Below, in pieces: positions 32,830 to 41,338 of a stretch of DNA of 64,000 nucleotides; positions within the stretch are counted from its first letter, which is position 1; each line of letters opens with the position of its first letter. A program made the translations under genes and the position numbers. This DNA is from Austwickia sp. (GTDB taxonomy: Bacteria > Actinomycetota > Actinomycetes > Actinomycetales > Dermatophilaceae), in the NCBI GenBank assembly GCA_016699675.1, contig CP064985.1, positions 1,116,001 to 1,180,000 of the forward strand. Direction: 5' to 3'. Below the pieces are notes generated by a model. That model was given only the letters and a program-made list of their open reading frames with translations. It was not told the origin of the DNA and did no database searches.

Positions 32830-33591
32830 GTGAGCGTTTACCCTCGGGAGATGAGCACAGAGCTACCGGTGGTGATCGACCGGACGAGCCCGGTCCCGCT
32901 GTACCACCAGCTCGCCCAGCAGCTGACCGCCGCGGTCGAGAACGGCGTGCTCAAACCGGGCGATCCGTTCGAGAACGAGATCGCCCTGGCCGAGCGACTC
33001 CAGCTCTCACGTCCGACGGTGCGGCGCGCCATCGCGGAGATGGTGTCGCGGGGGCTGCTGGTCCGGCGGCGGGGGGTCGGGACGACCGTCGCGAACGAGG
33101 TCATTCACCGTCGCGACGAGCTGACCAGCCTGTACGACGACCTGCGGCGGCAGGGGCGGGTGCCCCGCACGGAGGTGCTCCTGTTCGAGACGGAGTCGTA
33201 CGACGACCGCGCGGCCGAGGCGCTGAAAGTGCGCGCGGACACCCCGCTGGTGCTGGTGGAGCGGCTGCGGCTCGCGGACGATACGCCGATCGGGGTGCTG
33301 CGGAACTGGTTGCCGCCGGAGTTCGCGGACCTGACGGCGGCCGACCTGACCGAGCGCAGCCTGTACGAGCTGTTGCGCGGTCGCGGGGTTCGCCCGGCGG
33401 TGGCGCACCAGACGATCGGGGCACGGAGCCCGTCGACTCGCGAGCAGCGGTTGCTGGGGTTGAGTAAGTCGGACCCGTTGTTGACGATGACGCGGAAGGC
33501 ATACGACGGGTCGGGCGCGGCCGTCGAGTTCGGTGACCACTGCTACCGGGCGGACCAGTACGCGTTCGACATCACGGTCTACGAGCGCTGA
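32830..33591 (+). CDS. GntR-family (HutC/UTRA) regulator, candidate IolR
   Basis: A 253-residue regulator. The winged helix lies in the first ~80 residues (VPLYHQLAQQLTAAVENGVL, LQLSRPTVRRAIAEMV) and a UTRA effector domain follows (VERLRLADDTPIGVLRNWLP to EFGDHCYRADQY). GTG at 32830 is used; ATG 7 codons later (32851) is also possible and neither has a good ribosome-binding site, so the message may be leaderless. It is divergent from the iolE-like/iolG/iolH operon, as expected for a repressor of inositol genes. Confidence 0.88.
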   Translation: MSVYPREMSTELPVVIDRTSPVPLYHQLAQQLTAAVENGVLKPGDPFENEIALAERLQLSRPTVRRAIAEMVSRGLLVRRRGVGTTVANEVIHRRDELTSLYDDLRRQGRVPRTEVLLFETESYDDRAAEALKVRADTPLVLVERLRLADDTPIGVLRNWLPPEFADLTAADLTERSLYELLRGRGVRPAVAHQTIGARSPSTREQRLLGLSKSDPLLTMTRKAYDGSGAAVEFGDHCYRADQYAFDITVYER

Positions 33592-33732
33592 CGAAGAACG
33601 CAGCGCAGCGGAGTTCGAGGAAGCGCTCCCGTCAAGACGAGCGCTGTCCCCCGCGCAGCGGGGGTGCCCCCAGAAGAACGCGGCCCGGCGGAGCTTGTCG
33701 GTGTTCGGTGGGCTGGCGGGATACTGGCGCGC

Positions 33733-34059
33733 ATGGCGTACGACGAGGAGCTGGCCCACCGCATCCGTGCTGCGCTGGCGGGGCGCGACGGCGTACGGGA
33801 GAAGCGGATGTTCGGTGGCCTGGCGTTCCTGGTCGACGGACACATGGCGGTCGCCGCGGCGAGCGCGGGCAGCCTCATGGTCCGCGTCGACCCGGCTGAC
33901 GCGGACGGGCTGCTCGACGGCGACCGGGTGGCGCGGATGGTGATGCGCGGCAGCGAGCTCAAGGGCTGGCTGCTCGTCGACCCCGCGGCGCTGGCGGACG
34001 ACGAGGCCCTGGCCGGATGGGTGGCGCGCGGCGTCGCCTACGTGGACGGGCTGCCCTAA
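33733..34059 (+). CDS. TfoX N-terminal domain protein
   Basis: A 108-residue protein that is essentially one TfoX_N domain: ELAHRIRAALAGRDGVREKR, then MFGGLAFLVDGHMAVAAAS and WVARGVAYVDGLP at the end. It lacks the C-terminal TfoX domain found in proteobacterial competence regulators. Such stand-alone proteins are widespread and of unknown role. It stands alone, with a repeat array directly after its stop. Confidence 0.85.
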   Translation: MAYDEELAHRIRAALAGRDGVREKRMFGGLAFLVDGHMAVAAASAGSLMVRVDPADADGLLDGDRVARMVMRGSELKGWLLVDPAALADDEALAGWVARGVAYVDGLP

Positions 34060-34066
34060 CCCGTCA

Positions 34067-34171
34067 CCATGGTTGCGGAAATCAGCCCCTGGAACGCAAC
34101 CATGGTTGCGAGATTCGGCCGTGGCGCCGCAACCATGGTTGCGGCAATCGGCCCCTGGAACGCAACCATGG
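34067..34171. repeat. 33-bp tandem array around CAACCATGGTTGCG
   Basis: CCATGG lies at 34067, 34100, 34133 and 34166, an exact 33-bp period. In the middle units it is embedded in the 16-bp palindrome CGCAACCATGGTTGCG; the first unit starts TCACCATGG and the last ends CCATGGTGAC. Units 1 and 3 share CCCCTGGAACGCAACC; unit 2 is diverged. It fills the gap between the TfoX-like gene and the dehalogenase-like gene. Confidence 0.9.
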
Positions 34172-34257
34172 TGACAAAGCGGGGGAAGGTCGCCAGCGGG
34201 TGGGCGTGAGCGTCGGGGCCGGGTGAGCGTGAGCGTCGGGGTCGGTAGGGTCGGCCC

Positions 34258-35136
34258 ATGTTCGAGGGCTTTCGGGAGATCGACGTCGAGGTGCCCGGCG
34301 CGCTCATCCATGCCCGCGTGGGCGGCGCTCCCGAGGGCGCGCCGGTCCTGCTGCTGCACGGGTACCCGCAAACGCACGCCATGTGGCATCGGGCGGCGGC
34401 CGAGCTGGCCACGACGTACGCCGTGGTCGCCGCCGACCTGCGCGGCTACGGAGACTCGATCACCCACGAGACCGACTACACGTTCCGCGCGATGGCCGCC
34501 GACCAGGTCGCGCTCATGCGCGCGCTCGGTCACGAGCGGTTCCACGTCATCGCCCACGACCGCGGCGCCCGGACGGCCCACCGCATGGTCCTCGACTCCG
34601 CGGACGCCGTGGCCTCGGTCGCGCTGCTCGACATCCTGCCGACGCTCGACGTCTGGGCACAGATGGACGCGTGGCTCGCGATGAAGTACTACCACTGGCC
34701 GTTCCTCGCCCAGCCGGGCGGGATGCCGGAGCGGCTCATCGGGTCCGATCCGGTCGGCTACCTGCGCGATGCCCTCGGCGGGCTCTCCGGGCCGCTCGAC
34801 GTGTTCGACCCGGGCGCGCTCGCGGCGTACGAGCAGGCGGCCCGCAAGCCCAGTGTCGTGGCGGCGTGGTGCGGGGACTACCGGGCGGGCGCGACCATCG
34901 ATCTCGACCACGACCGCGCCGACGAGGGTCGCACTGCCGACCTCCCCGCCCTGCTCCTGTGGGGGACCAAGGGGGTCGTGGGCGCGCAGGTGGATCCGCT
35001 GGCGTGCTGGCGCCGGTGGTTCCCGAACGTCACCGGCTACGGCGTACCGGCCGGGCATTTCCTCGTGGAGGAGGCCCCGGACCTGGTCATTCCGGCGCTC
35101 CGCGAGCACCTGGCCGGCGTCACGGCTTGCGGGTGA
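34258..35136 (+). CDS. Haloacetate/fluoroacetate dehalogenase-like alpha/beta-hydrolase
   Basis: A 292-residue protein matching the fluoroacetate dehalogenase family. The nucleophile is an Asp rather than Ser: HDRGARTAHR with Asp101, Arg102 and Arg105 (the two arginines bind the carboxylate). Also present are HGYPQTHAMWH, ADLRGYGDS, YYHWPF (His146 and Trp147 of the halide pocket), GDYRAGATID (Tyr of the pocket) and the catalytic His in GHFLVE (about 267). All signature residues known for the family are seen. The physiological substrate could be another haloacid. It overlaps the convergent sugar dehydrogenase gene by 17 bp. Confidence 0.87.
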   Translation: MFEGFREIDVEVPGALIHARVGGAPEGAPVLLLHGYPQTHAMWHRAAAELATTYAVVAADLRGYGDSITHETDYTFRAMAADQVALMRALGHERFHVIAHDRGARTAHRMVLDSADAVASVALLDILPTLDVWAQMDAWLAMKYYHWPFLAQPGGMPERLIGSDPVGYLRDALGGLSGPLDVFDPGALAAYEQAARKPSVVAAWCGDYRAGATIDLDHDRADEGRTADLPALLLWGTKGVVGAQVDPLACWRRWFPNVTGYGVPAGHFLVEEAPDLVIPALREHLAGVTACG

Positions 35137-36406
35137 TGCGCACCAGCACGTCGCCGTCCCCGTTGCTGCTCGTGACGTAGAGCGCCTTGTCGGGGCCGAC
35201 TCGGGCCGCGCGCAGCCGCCCGTACGTCCCGTCCAGCTCCTTTGGCACCGTCACCGACGTGACCTTCCCGTCGGCGCCGACGCGCAGGAACAGCAGCTTG
35301 CTCGCCTTGAGCGCGGTGACCGCGAGCGCCCCGTCGTACGGTCCCCATTCCGACCCCGCGACGAACGCGGCGCCGCTGGTCGCGAGGGTGGGGTCGCCGG
35401 AGCTCCACACCGCCGGTACGGCGTCCGGAAAGCGCTTGAGGTCGGTCATGGGGACCGACTCGTCGTACCCGCCGCGCGTGCCGCCCTGGGCGGGGTCCCA
35501 TCCGTAGTTCGCGCCGGCCTTCAGGCGGTTGACCTCGTCGTCGCGATCCGGGCCGTGCTCGACCGAGTACAAGGCCCCGGTCCCGGGCTGCACGGCGACG
35601 CCCTGCACGTTGCGGTGGCCGTAGGTGTAGACGTACCGCTCCTTCGGATTCCCGGCCGACGCGAACGGGTTGCCCGCCGCCGGCTGCCCCGTCGTCAGGT
35701 CCAGCCGCAGCGTCTTGCCGCCCAGGCTGCCGCGGTCCTGCGGCAGCGCGCCGTTCGCCGTATCCCCGGTGCCCACGACGAGCGCGCCGTCGGCGGCGAT
35801 CGTCGGCCGGCAGCCGGAGTGCCGTCCGCTGGGGTTGATCGGCAGGCCGGTGAGCAGGTCCTTCACCCGTTCGATGCGCCGGGCGCCGTTGGATCCCGCG
35901 GTGGACAGCCGGTAGGTCACCAACCGGACGTCGACCGGCGCGCCCCCCTCGGCGTGGTCGAGGCACGCGGTGAGCAGGCCGCTCGTCGCGAAGTCGGGGT
36001 GCAGCACGAATCCGAGGAGCCCGCCCTCGCCGCGCGCGTACACCTGCGACAGGTCGCCCTCGACGGCCCGCGGCTGGTCCGGAGCGCGCCGCGGGTCGGC
36101 GACGACGAACCGGCCGCCGCGCTCGCTGACGAGGAGGTTCCCGTCCGGGAGAAAGCCCACGTCCCAGCCGTGGCTGATGCCGCGGGTCAGAACCTGTACG
36201 TCGAGCGCGGCGCCGGTTCCTGGCCCGGCGGCGCCACCCGACCCCGACGCCGGGGTGGGCGAGCCGGCCGTGGGGACATGCGTGCCCGGCTGGCTGCTGG
36301 AGCAGCCCGTCGCCGCCAGCGCGGCCGCCACCGCCATGCCGGCGGCGACGCGACGGCGCCGGTCCCGGGGTCGCGCTGGCGAGCGGGGCACGGCGAGTCT
36401 CGGCAT
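35120..36406 (-). CDS. PQQ-type soluble sugar dehydrogenase (GSDH) lipoprotein
   Basis: A 428-residue exported protein with a twin-Arg-like basic N-terminus and lipobox-like ALAATGC near residue 35. The beta-propeller of glucose/sorbosone dehydrogenases follows: GWDVGFLPDGNLLVSERGG, GEGGLLGFVLHPDF, RHSGCRPTIAADGALVVGTGD, TYGHRNVQGVAVQPGTGALY, EHGPDRDDEVNRL and GANYGWD. These carry the PQQ and calcium ligands in the family. The electron acceptor and sugar are unknown. PQQ synthesis genes are not in the window. A family A palindrome lies just upstream. Confidence 0.9.
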   Translation of the reverse strand: MPRLAVPRSPARPRDRRRRVAAGMAVAAALAATGCSSSQPGTHVPTAGSPTPASGSGGAAGPGTGAALDVQVLTRGISHGWDVGFLPDGNLLVSERGGRFVVADPRRAPDQPRAVEGDLSQVYARGEGGLLGFVLHPDFATSGLLTACLDHAEGGAPVDVRLVTYRLSTAGSNGARRIERVKDLLTGLPINPSGRHSGCRPTIAADGALVVGTGDTANGALPQDRGSLGGKTLRLDLTTGQPAAGNPFASAGNPKERYVYTYGHRNVQGVAVQPGTGALYSVEHGPDRDDEVNRLKAGANYGWDPAQGGTRGGYDESVPMTDLKRFPDAVPAVWSSGDPTLATSGAAFVAGSEWGPYDGALAVTALKASKLLFLRVGADGKVTSVTVPKELDGTYGRLRAARVGPDKALYVTSSNGDGDVLVRITRKP

Positions 36407-36445
36407 GCCTCATCATGACTCGCGCGAGCCGTGGTTGGGCAGTTC

Positions 36446-36505
36446 GACCGTTCGTGACCTGCGCTTTGGGTGCCATGGCACCAAACGTGCAGGTCACGAA
36501 CGGTC
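36446..36505. repeat. 60-bp intergenic palindrome, family A copy 4
   Basis: Centred on GGTGCCATGGCACC (36475/36476), beginning GACCGTTCGTGACCTGCGC and ending CAGGTCACGAACGGTC. It sits 4 bp beyond the stop of the lipoprotein gene (36510) and upstream of the sugar dehydrogenase gene. Confidence 0.92.
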
Positions 36506-36509
36506 GCGG

Positions 36510-37625
36510 TCACCCCAGTGCGGAGGGCGATGCGGTGGCCGAGCCGGACGACTGGCGCCGCGCGTAGTCCTCCTCGGTGATCGCCGCGCGCACGTCCGGT
36601 ACGTCGACGCGCAGGTCGCGCCCGTAGGTGATCGTGTGCGACGTGAGCTTGAGCTCGCCGAGGACGCTGCCCATCCGCAGCAGCGTCCCGTCGTCGCCGA
36701 GCCAGAAGTCGTCGTAGTCGCCGATCCCGCCGATCCCCCCGGACCCGCCGGGGCCGGTGGCCTTCGTGGTCGGGGCGGGCGCGGTGGTCCCGCCCGGGCT
36801 CGGCGTACCCGCGCTCGCCGTACCCGCGCTGGCACCGCCGCTCGCCGTACCGCTCGACGTGCCGGTCGGGGTCGCCGCAGCGGGGGGCGTCCGGCACGGG
36901 GTCGGCGACGCGGACGCCCCCGGCGCGCCCGATGCGCCGGACGTGGCACCGGACGCCGACGGCGAGGTCGGCCCGGCGTACGCGGCGGGGTCGTACGCGC
37001 GGTAGTGCCGGGCGTTGCGACCGGCCACCTGCTCGCTGCCGAGGTAGGCCACGGCGGACCCGGCCGCCCCCGGCTTCCACAGCACGAACTCCAGGGCGGT
37101 CCGCGCTTCGGGGCCGACCACCCACACCGTCGAGGAGCCGGACGGGTCGGGCTGCTGCCGGTAGACCTTCCCGCCGACGGCGACGTTGCTGGCGAGGATG
37201 CTCAGGCCGAGCGAGGCCACGGGCGCCGACCGGTCGCGCGCGTCCAGCCGGATGACGGGGTTGAGGACCTGCGGGACGCAGAAGCCGTCGGTGCGCTCGT
37301 ACGAGAAGTTGACCAGCATGGTCTGCTGGGCCGCCAGGGCCGCGGACGCGCGGTCGAATACCGTCGTGGATTCGGCGTCGGACAGGCGGCCCGCCGGCGT
37401 CGGCCAACCCGACAGCGAGGTCGGCGCCGGGCCGGCCCCCGTCGCCGCATCGCTCGCCGCCGCCGGCGACCCGCCCGAGTCCGCGCAGCCCGCCGCGAGA
37501 GCCGCCAGCAGCATCCCGCAGACCACGGCAGCGAACGGCCGACGGCGCCCGCGGCGGCATGCGGCCAACCGGCCGAAGGCAACGGGAGCAACGGGCTCGA
37601 GGGAAACGACGGTGTTGGCAGGCAC
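36510..37625 (-). CDS. Secreted lipoprotein with a low-complexity insertion
   Basis: A 371-residue lipoprotein: a signal region with CGMLLAALAAGC (lipobox near residue 46), then a folded region with FSYERTDGFCVPQVLN and GGKVYRQQPDPSGSSTVWVV. A ~70-residue Ser/Ala/Gly/Pro/Thr-rich segment (residues 215-290) interrupts it, and LTSHTITYGRDLRVDVP follows. The two ordered parts look like one beta-rich domain of the LppX/LprG or outer-sensor type. No function is assigned. The family A palindrome follows immediately after the stop. Confidence 0.78.
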   Translation of the reverse strand: MPANTVVSLEPVAPVAFGRLAACRRGRRRPFAAVVCGMLLAALAAGCADSGGSPAAASDAATGAGPAPTSLSGWPTPAGRLSDAESTTVFDRASAALAAQQTMLVNFSYERTDGFCVPQVLNPVIRLDARDRSAPVASLGLSILASNVAVGGKVYRQQPDPSGSSTVWVVGPEARTALEFVLWKPGAAGSAVAYLGSEQVAGRNARHYRAYDPAAYAGPTSPSASGATSGASGAPGASASPTPCRTPPAAATPTGTSSGTASGGASAGTASAGTPSPGGTTAPAPTTKATGPGGSGGIGGIGDYDDFWLGDDGTLLRMGSVLGELKLTSHTITYGRDLRVDVPDVRAAITEEDYARRQSSGSATASPSALG

Positions 37626-37705
37626 GAGCCCAGCATGTCAGGCGGTTCAGCCGGTGAAGTCCCCAGCCGATGCGACCCCAGTCGGGGGCCGTCAAAGGGA
37701 GCCCG

Positions 37706-38488
37706 TCAGCAGCGGCGGACGGCCTCGCCGACGGTCTCACTCACCCGGTCGGCGGGGACGCCGATCCCCTGGCCACACAGCGCGAGCGCCTCGCGGAACA
37801 GGATGCCGTCGGCCACCAGGGCCTCCCCCGGCATCCGGTCGACCTCCATGCGGACCACGCCGCACAGCACGATCCAGTGGGTGACCGCGGTCCACCACAA
37901 CCCGATCGGCGCGTCGATCTCGTGGCCGTCCTGCGCGCACAGCTCCTGGAGGCGCACCAGCTCGGCGCGGAATTCCTCCGGGACCTCCTCGTCCAGCGCG
38001 GCACCGACCCGACCGGCGCGGTGCATCCCGGCGAGGCAGCTCATCAGGTGCCAGGTGAACCGGATCCGATGGGGCAGCCGCCCCGCGAGCGTCGCCTCTG
38101 CGTCCTCGGGCGTGCGCGGCTGCCCGAAGACCAGCCGGAACTCCTCGGGGCGGGAGAGCGCCCAGCTCCGGAAGGCGTACAGCGAGCAGACCAGCCGATG
38201 CCCGTGCCGCTCGGGTGGCCACGAGTCCGCCGCCTCCCGCATCCGGCCCAGCACGTCGTCGAGGATCGACTCGCCGAGCACCTCCTGCAGGGCGGCGTGC
38301 GAGTCGACGTACCGGTACAGCGCCGGCGCCGTCATGCCCATGTCCGCGGCGATGGCCCGCAACGAGACCGGCCGTCCCTCGCGGAGCGCGTCGCGGGCGA
38401 GCGACAGCATCTCCTCGTACGTCGCCCGCCGCCGCTCCGCCCGACGCTGTCGGGCCGGCGTGTTCACCGGCTTCTCAGTCCCGCTCAT
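37706..38488 (-). CDS. TetR-family transcriptional regulator
   Basis: A 260-residue regulator. The N-terminal helix-turn-helix is at about residues 27-65 (SLRAIAADMGMTAPALYRYV), and the C-terminal part matches the WHG-type TetR domain (FRLVFGQPRTPEDAE). ATG at 38488 with AAAGG upstream. The next minus-strand gene upstream (the esterase) ends 260 bp away. The gap 38489-38748 holds no gene, only the TetR promoter region. The target is unknown; the HSL-type esterase or the lipoprotein are the neighbouring candidates. Confidence 0.87.
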   Translation of the reverse strand: MSGTEKPVNTPARQRRAERRRATYEEMLSLARDALREGRPVSLRAIAADMGMTAPALYRYVDSHAALQEVLGESILDDVLGRMREAADSWPPERHGHRLVCSLYAFRSWALSRPEEFRLVFGQPRTPEDAEATLAGRLPHRIRFTWHLMSCLAGMHRAGRVGAALDEEVPEEFRAELVRLQELCAQDGHEIDAPIGLWWTAVTHWIVLCGVVRMEVDRMPGEALVADGILFREALALCGQGIGVPADRVSETVGEAVRRC

Positions 38489-38748
38489 GCACTCGTGCCG
38501 CCTTTGCCTGTCGCTGCGGCGAAGCAGCTGGTCGTGTCGCCGCGAACCCCGAGGGGGGTCACCCCTCGCGAGTCTGCCAACAAATCGGGGCATAACTGAT
38601 CAAAACGCCCGGCACCTGCGTGACCGCCCGCAGCACATGTTCCGGCTTACCCCGGGGATTATGATAACCGTGCAGGCGCGGGCGCGGAAGCCGCTGCCCG
38701 CCCCACGGAAAAAGCGGTCCTGCCCGGCCGACCGCCAGGCGAGGGACG

Positions 38749-39819
38749 CTAACGGTAGCGAGCGAGCCCGCCGCCGACCCCCATGCGCATGGCGCCGGCC
38801 GCCTCGAGAGTAGCCTCCTTGCCCGCCGCGAACAGCCCGGTCGCGTTGACGAATGCGTGCACCAGACCGTCGTGCCGCCGCAGCGCCACCCGCACCCCGG
38901 CCGCGTCCAGGGCCCGGGCGTAGTCCTCGCCTTCGTCACGCAGGACGTCGAATCCGGCCACTGCGATGTACGCCGGGGGGAGCCCGGCCAGATCGCCCGC
39001 GAGCAGGGGCGACGCCCGAGGATCGGCCACGTCGACGCGACCGGGGAGGTACTGCTCCGTGTACCAGTCCATCTGCCGATCCGTGAGGAAGAAGCCGTCC
39101 GCGAACTCGGCGTACGACGCGCGCTTGCGCGAGAAGTCGGTGACCGGGAAGAACAGCAGCTGAAACGCGGGCATCGGCAACCCGGCCCGCTGCCGATCCG
39201 CGCAGAGCACCGTGGCCAGATTTGCTCCGGCGCTGTCGCCACCCACCGCGATGAGTTCGGGGTCGTGGCCCCAGTCGGGCGCCATCTGCTCGGCGAACCG
39301 GTACGCCGCGAGCGCATCGTCCGGCGCGGCCGGGAACGGATGTTCGGGCGCCAGACGGTATTCCACGGAGAGCACCGAAACACCCGAATAGCGGGCCAGG
39401 AATCGGGCCACACCGTCGGTGCTGTCCAGGCCGCCGAGGACGAATCCGCCGCCGTGGAAGTAGACCAGCAGCCGGTCCGTGTCGCCGGCATCGGCCCGGT
39501 AGAGGCGCCCCCGAATCGCACCCTCGGGAGTCGGGATCGTCACGTCGCGCACGACGGCGCAGGGCTCCATCCGGCCGGCGTACAGCTTCGCCTCGTGGTC
39601 GATCGCCGCGCGGGCCTGCGCGAGCGGGAGCTCCTCGAAGCTGGGGCCGGACGACAGCCGCATGAAGCGCAGCGCCGCGCCCACCGCGGGGTCGAGGTCG
39701 GCTCCGGCGAGATTGCGCGACCGGATCCCGACGGCGCGGTGCAGCAGGCGCGGGGAGCGGGCGAGGGCGCGGACGGCGCCGCGTTCCGCGGCGTCACGCA
39801 GGTACGTCGAGGCGGGCAT
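38749..39819 (-). CDS. HSL-family alpha/beta-hydrolase (esterase)
   Basis: A 356-residue hormone-sensitive-lipase-type esterase. It has the oxyanion motif YFHGGGFVLGG, EYRLAPEHPFPAA, the nucleophile in GGDSAGANLA, the acid in RDEGEDYA and the catalytic His in GLVHAFVN, so a complete catalytic set. The N-terminal cap region (residues 1-80) is helical. It hydrolyses short acyl esters; the substrate is unknown. Divergent from the MFS permease gene, with 82 bp between. Confidence 0.92.
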   Translation of the reverse strand: MPASTYLRDAAERGAVRALARSPRLLHRAVGIRSRNLAGADLDPAVGAALRFMRLSSGPSFEELPLAQARAAIDHEAKLYAGRMEPCAVVRDVTIPTPEGAIRGRLYRADAGDTDRLLVYFHGGGFVLGGLDSTDGVARFLARYSGVSVLSVEYRLAPEHPFPAAPDDALAAYRFAEQMAPDWGHDPELIAVGGDSAGANLATVLCADRQRAGLPMPAFQLLFFPVTDFSRKRASYAEFADGFFLTDRQMDWYTEQYLPGRVDVADPRASPLLAGDLAGLPPAYIAVAGFDVLRDEGEDYARALDAAGVRVALRRHDGLVHAFVNATGLFAAGKEATLEAAGAMRMGVGGGLARYR

Positions 39820-39901
39820 GGACCCATCCTCCGCCGGGCGGCGGGGTCAACGACGGGAATACCGGCGGGAATGCCGGGGGGCCTCGGCGATACTGACGCC
39901 C

Positions 39902-41314
39902 GTGCCCACCCCCTCCGCCGCCGCGCCCGGCCCGCCGTACCGCGACGCGTCGGCCCCGGCCCCCGCTCCCGCACCCGACCGCCGCGCCGTCCAGCGGCGC
40001 ACGCTGACGACGCTGGTCGGCGCCCAGGTGCTCGGCGGCGTGGGCGTCGCGAGCGGCATCGCGGTCACCGCCCTACTGGCCCGGCGGGTGTCCGGGTCGG
40101 AGGCCCTCGCGGGGCTGGGCACGACGGCGCAGGTCTTCGGGGGCGCCCTGCTCGCCGTACCGCTCGCGCGCCGGATGGCCAGGCGGGGTCGCCGGTCGGG
40201 GCTGGCGCTGGGGTACGTCGTCGCCGCCGCCGGCGCGGCGCTGGTCGTCGCCGCGGCCATCCTGTCCCTGTTCCCGCTCCTGCTGCTCGGCACGGCGCTG
40301 TTCGGCGGGGCGACGGCGTCGAACAGCCAGAGCCGGTACGCCGCCAGCGACCTCGCCGAGCCCCAACACATCGGCCGGGACCTGAGCCTCGTCGTGTGGG
40401 CCACCACGGTCGGTTCGGTGCTGGGGCCCAACCTCGTCGGCCCGGCGGAGACCGTGGGCTCGGCGCTGGGCCTGCCGGAGATGGCGGGCTCGTTCGTCTT
40501 CTCGATGGCCGGGTTCGCGCTGGCTATCGCGGTGCTGCAGGCCTTCCTGCGGCCGGACCCGCTGCTGGTGGCGCGGGCGCTGGAGGCCGAGGCGGCCAGC
40601 GCAACGCCCGGCGAGGCGTCCGGCCCGACACCCGGCGCGGCGTCCGGCGCGACGCCGGGGACGCGGTCCGACCCGAGGCAGCGGGAGGCGCAACCCGGCA
40701 CGCGCATGCACGGCTCGGTCTGGTCGGGGCTGCGGATCATCGCCAGCCACCCGCGGGCGCTGCTGGGGCTGCTCGTCCTGGCCGGCGGTCACGCCGTGAT
40801 GGTCGGGGTGATGGTGATGACCCCGCTGCACATGGACCACGCTGGGGCCGGCCTGCGCCTGATCGGCCTGGTCATCAGCATCCACATCCTTGGGATGTAC
40901 GCCCTGTCACCCGTCACGGGCCTGCTCACCGACCGGTTCGGCGGGCGGCCGGTGGCCGCCGGCGGCGCGCTCATCCTGCTGGCGTCGTGCCTGCTGGCCT
41001 CCCGCGCCCACGAGGGCATGTCCACGCTGCTCGCGGTCGCGCTGTTCCTGCTCGGTCTCGGCTGGTCCGGCACGCTGGTGAGCGGCTCGACGCTCATCAC
41101 GCGGGCCCTCCCGGTGCACGACCGGCCGGCCACGCAGGGGGTGTCGGACCTCGTGATGGGGCTGGCCGGCGGCGGCGCCGGGGCGGGCGCGGGCGTGGTG
41201 TTGCAGCTCGCCGGCTACGGCGCCCTCGCCCTGGTCGGCGCCGCCGTCGCGGTGGGCATCCTGGTCGCCCTCGTCGTCCTTCGGGACGCGGGTGGCCGAA
41301 GCGTCGGGGGCTGA
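39902..41314 (+). CDS. MFS permease
   Basis: A 470-residue major facilitator with about 10-12 hydrophobic segments. A cytoplasmic loop rich in Ala/Ser/Pro/Thr (residues ~230-275) joins the two halves, and LTDRFGGRPVAAGG is the loop 8-9 type motif. GTG at 39902 is the first start after the divergent esterase. The N-terminus is Pro/Ala-rich. The substrate is unknown; the nearest neighbours (esterase, PhzF) do not define it. The PhzF gene follows 24 bp later, probably co-transcribed. Confidence 0.85.
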   Translation: MPTPSAAAPGPPYRDASAPAPAPAPDRRAVQRRTLTTLVGAQVLGGVGVASGIAVTALLARRVSGSEALAGLGTTAQVFGGALLAVPLARRMARRGRRSGLALGYVVAAAGAALVVAAAILSLFPLLLLGTALFGGATASNSQSRYAASDLAEPQHIGRDLSLVVWATTVGSVLGPNLVGPAETVGSALGLPEMAGSFVFSMAGFALAIAVLQAFLRPDPLLVARALEAEAASATPGEASGPTPGAASGATPGTRSDPRQREAQPGTRMHGSVWSGLRIIASHPRALLGLLVLAGGHAVMVGVMVMTPLHMDHAGAGLRLIGLVISIHILGMYALSPVTGLLTDRFGGRPVAAGGALILLASCLLASRAHEGMSTLLAVALFLLGLGWSGTLVSGSTLITRALPVHDRPATQGVSDLVMGLAGGGAGAGAGVVLQLAGYGALALVGAAVAVGILVALVVLRDAGGRSVGG

Positions 41315-41338
41315 TCGACAGGGGGCTACTCTCCGCGC

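Noticed and set aside
34067..34171. CRISPR-like array
   Set aside because: Units are contiguous with related sequence throughout; there are no unique spacers and no cas genes.
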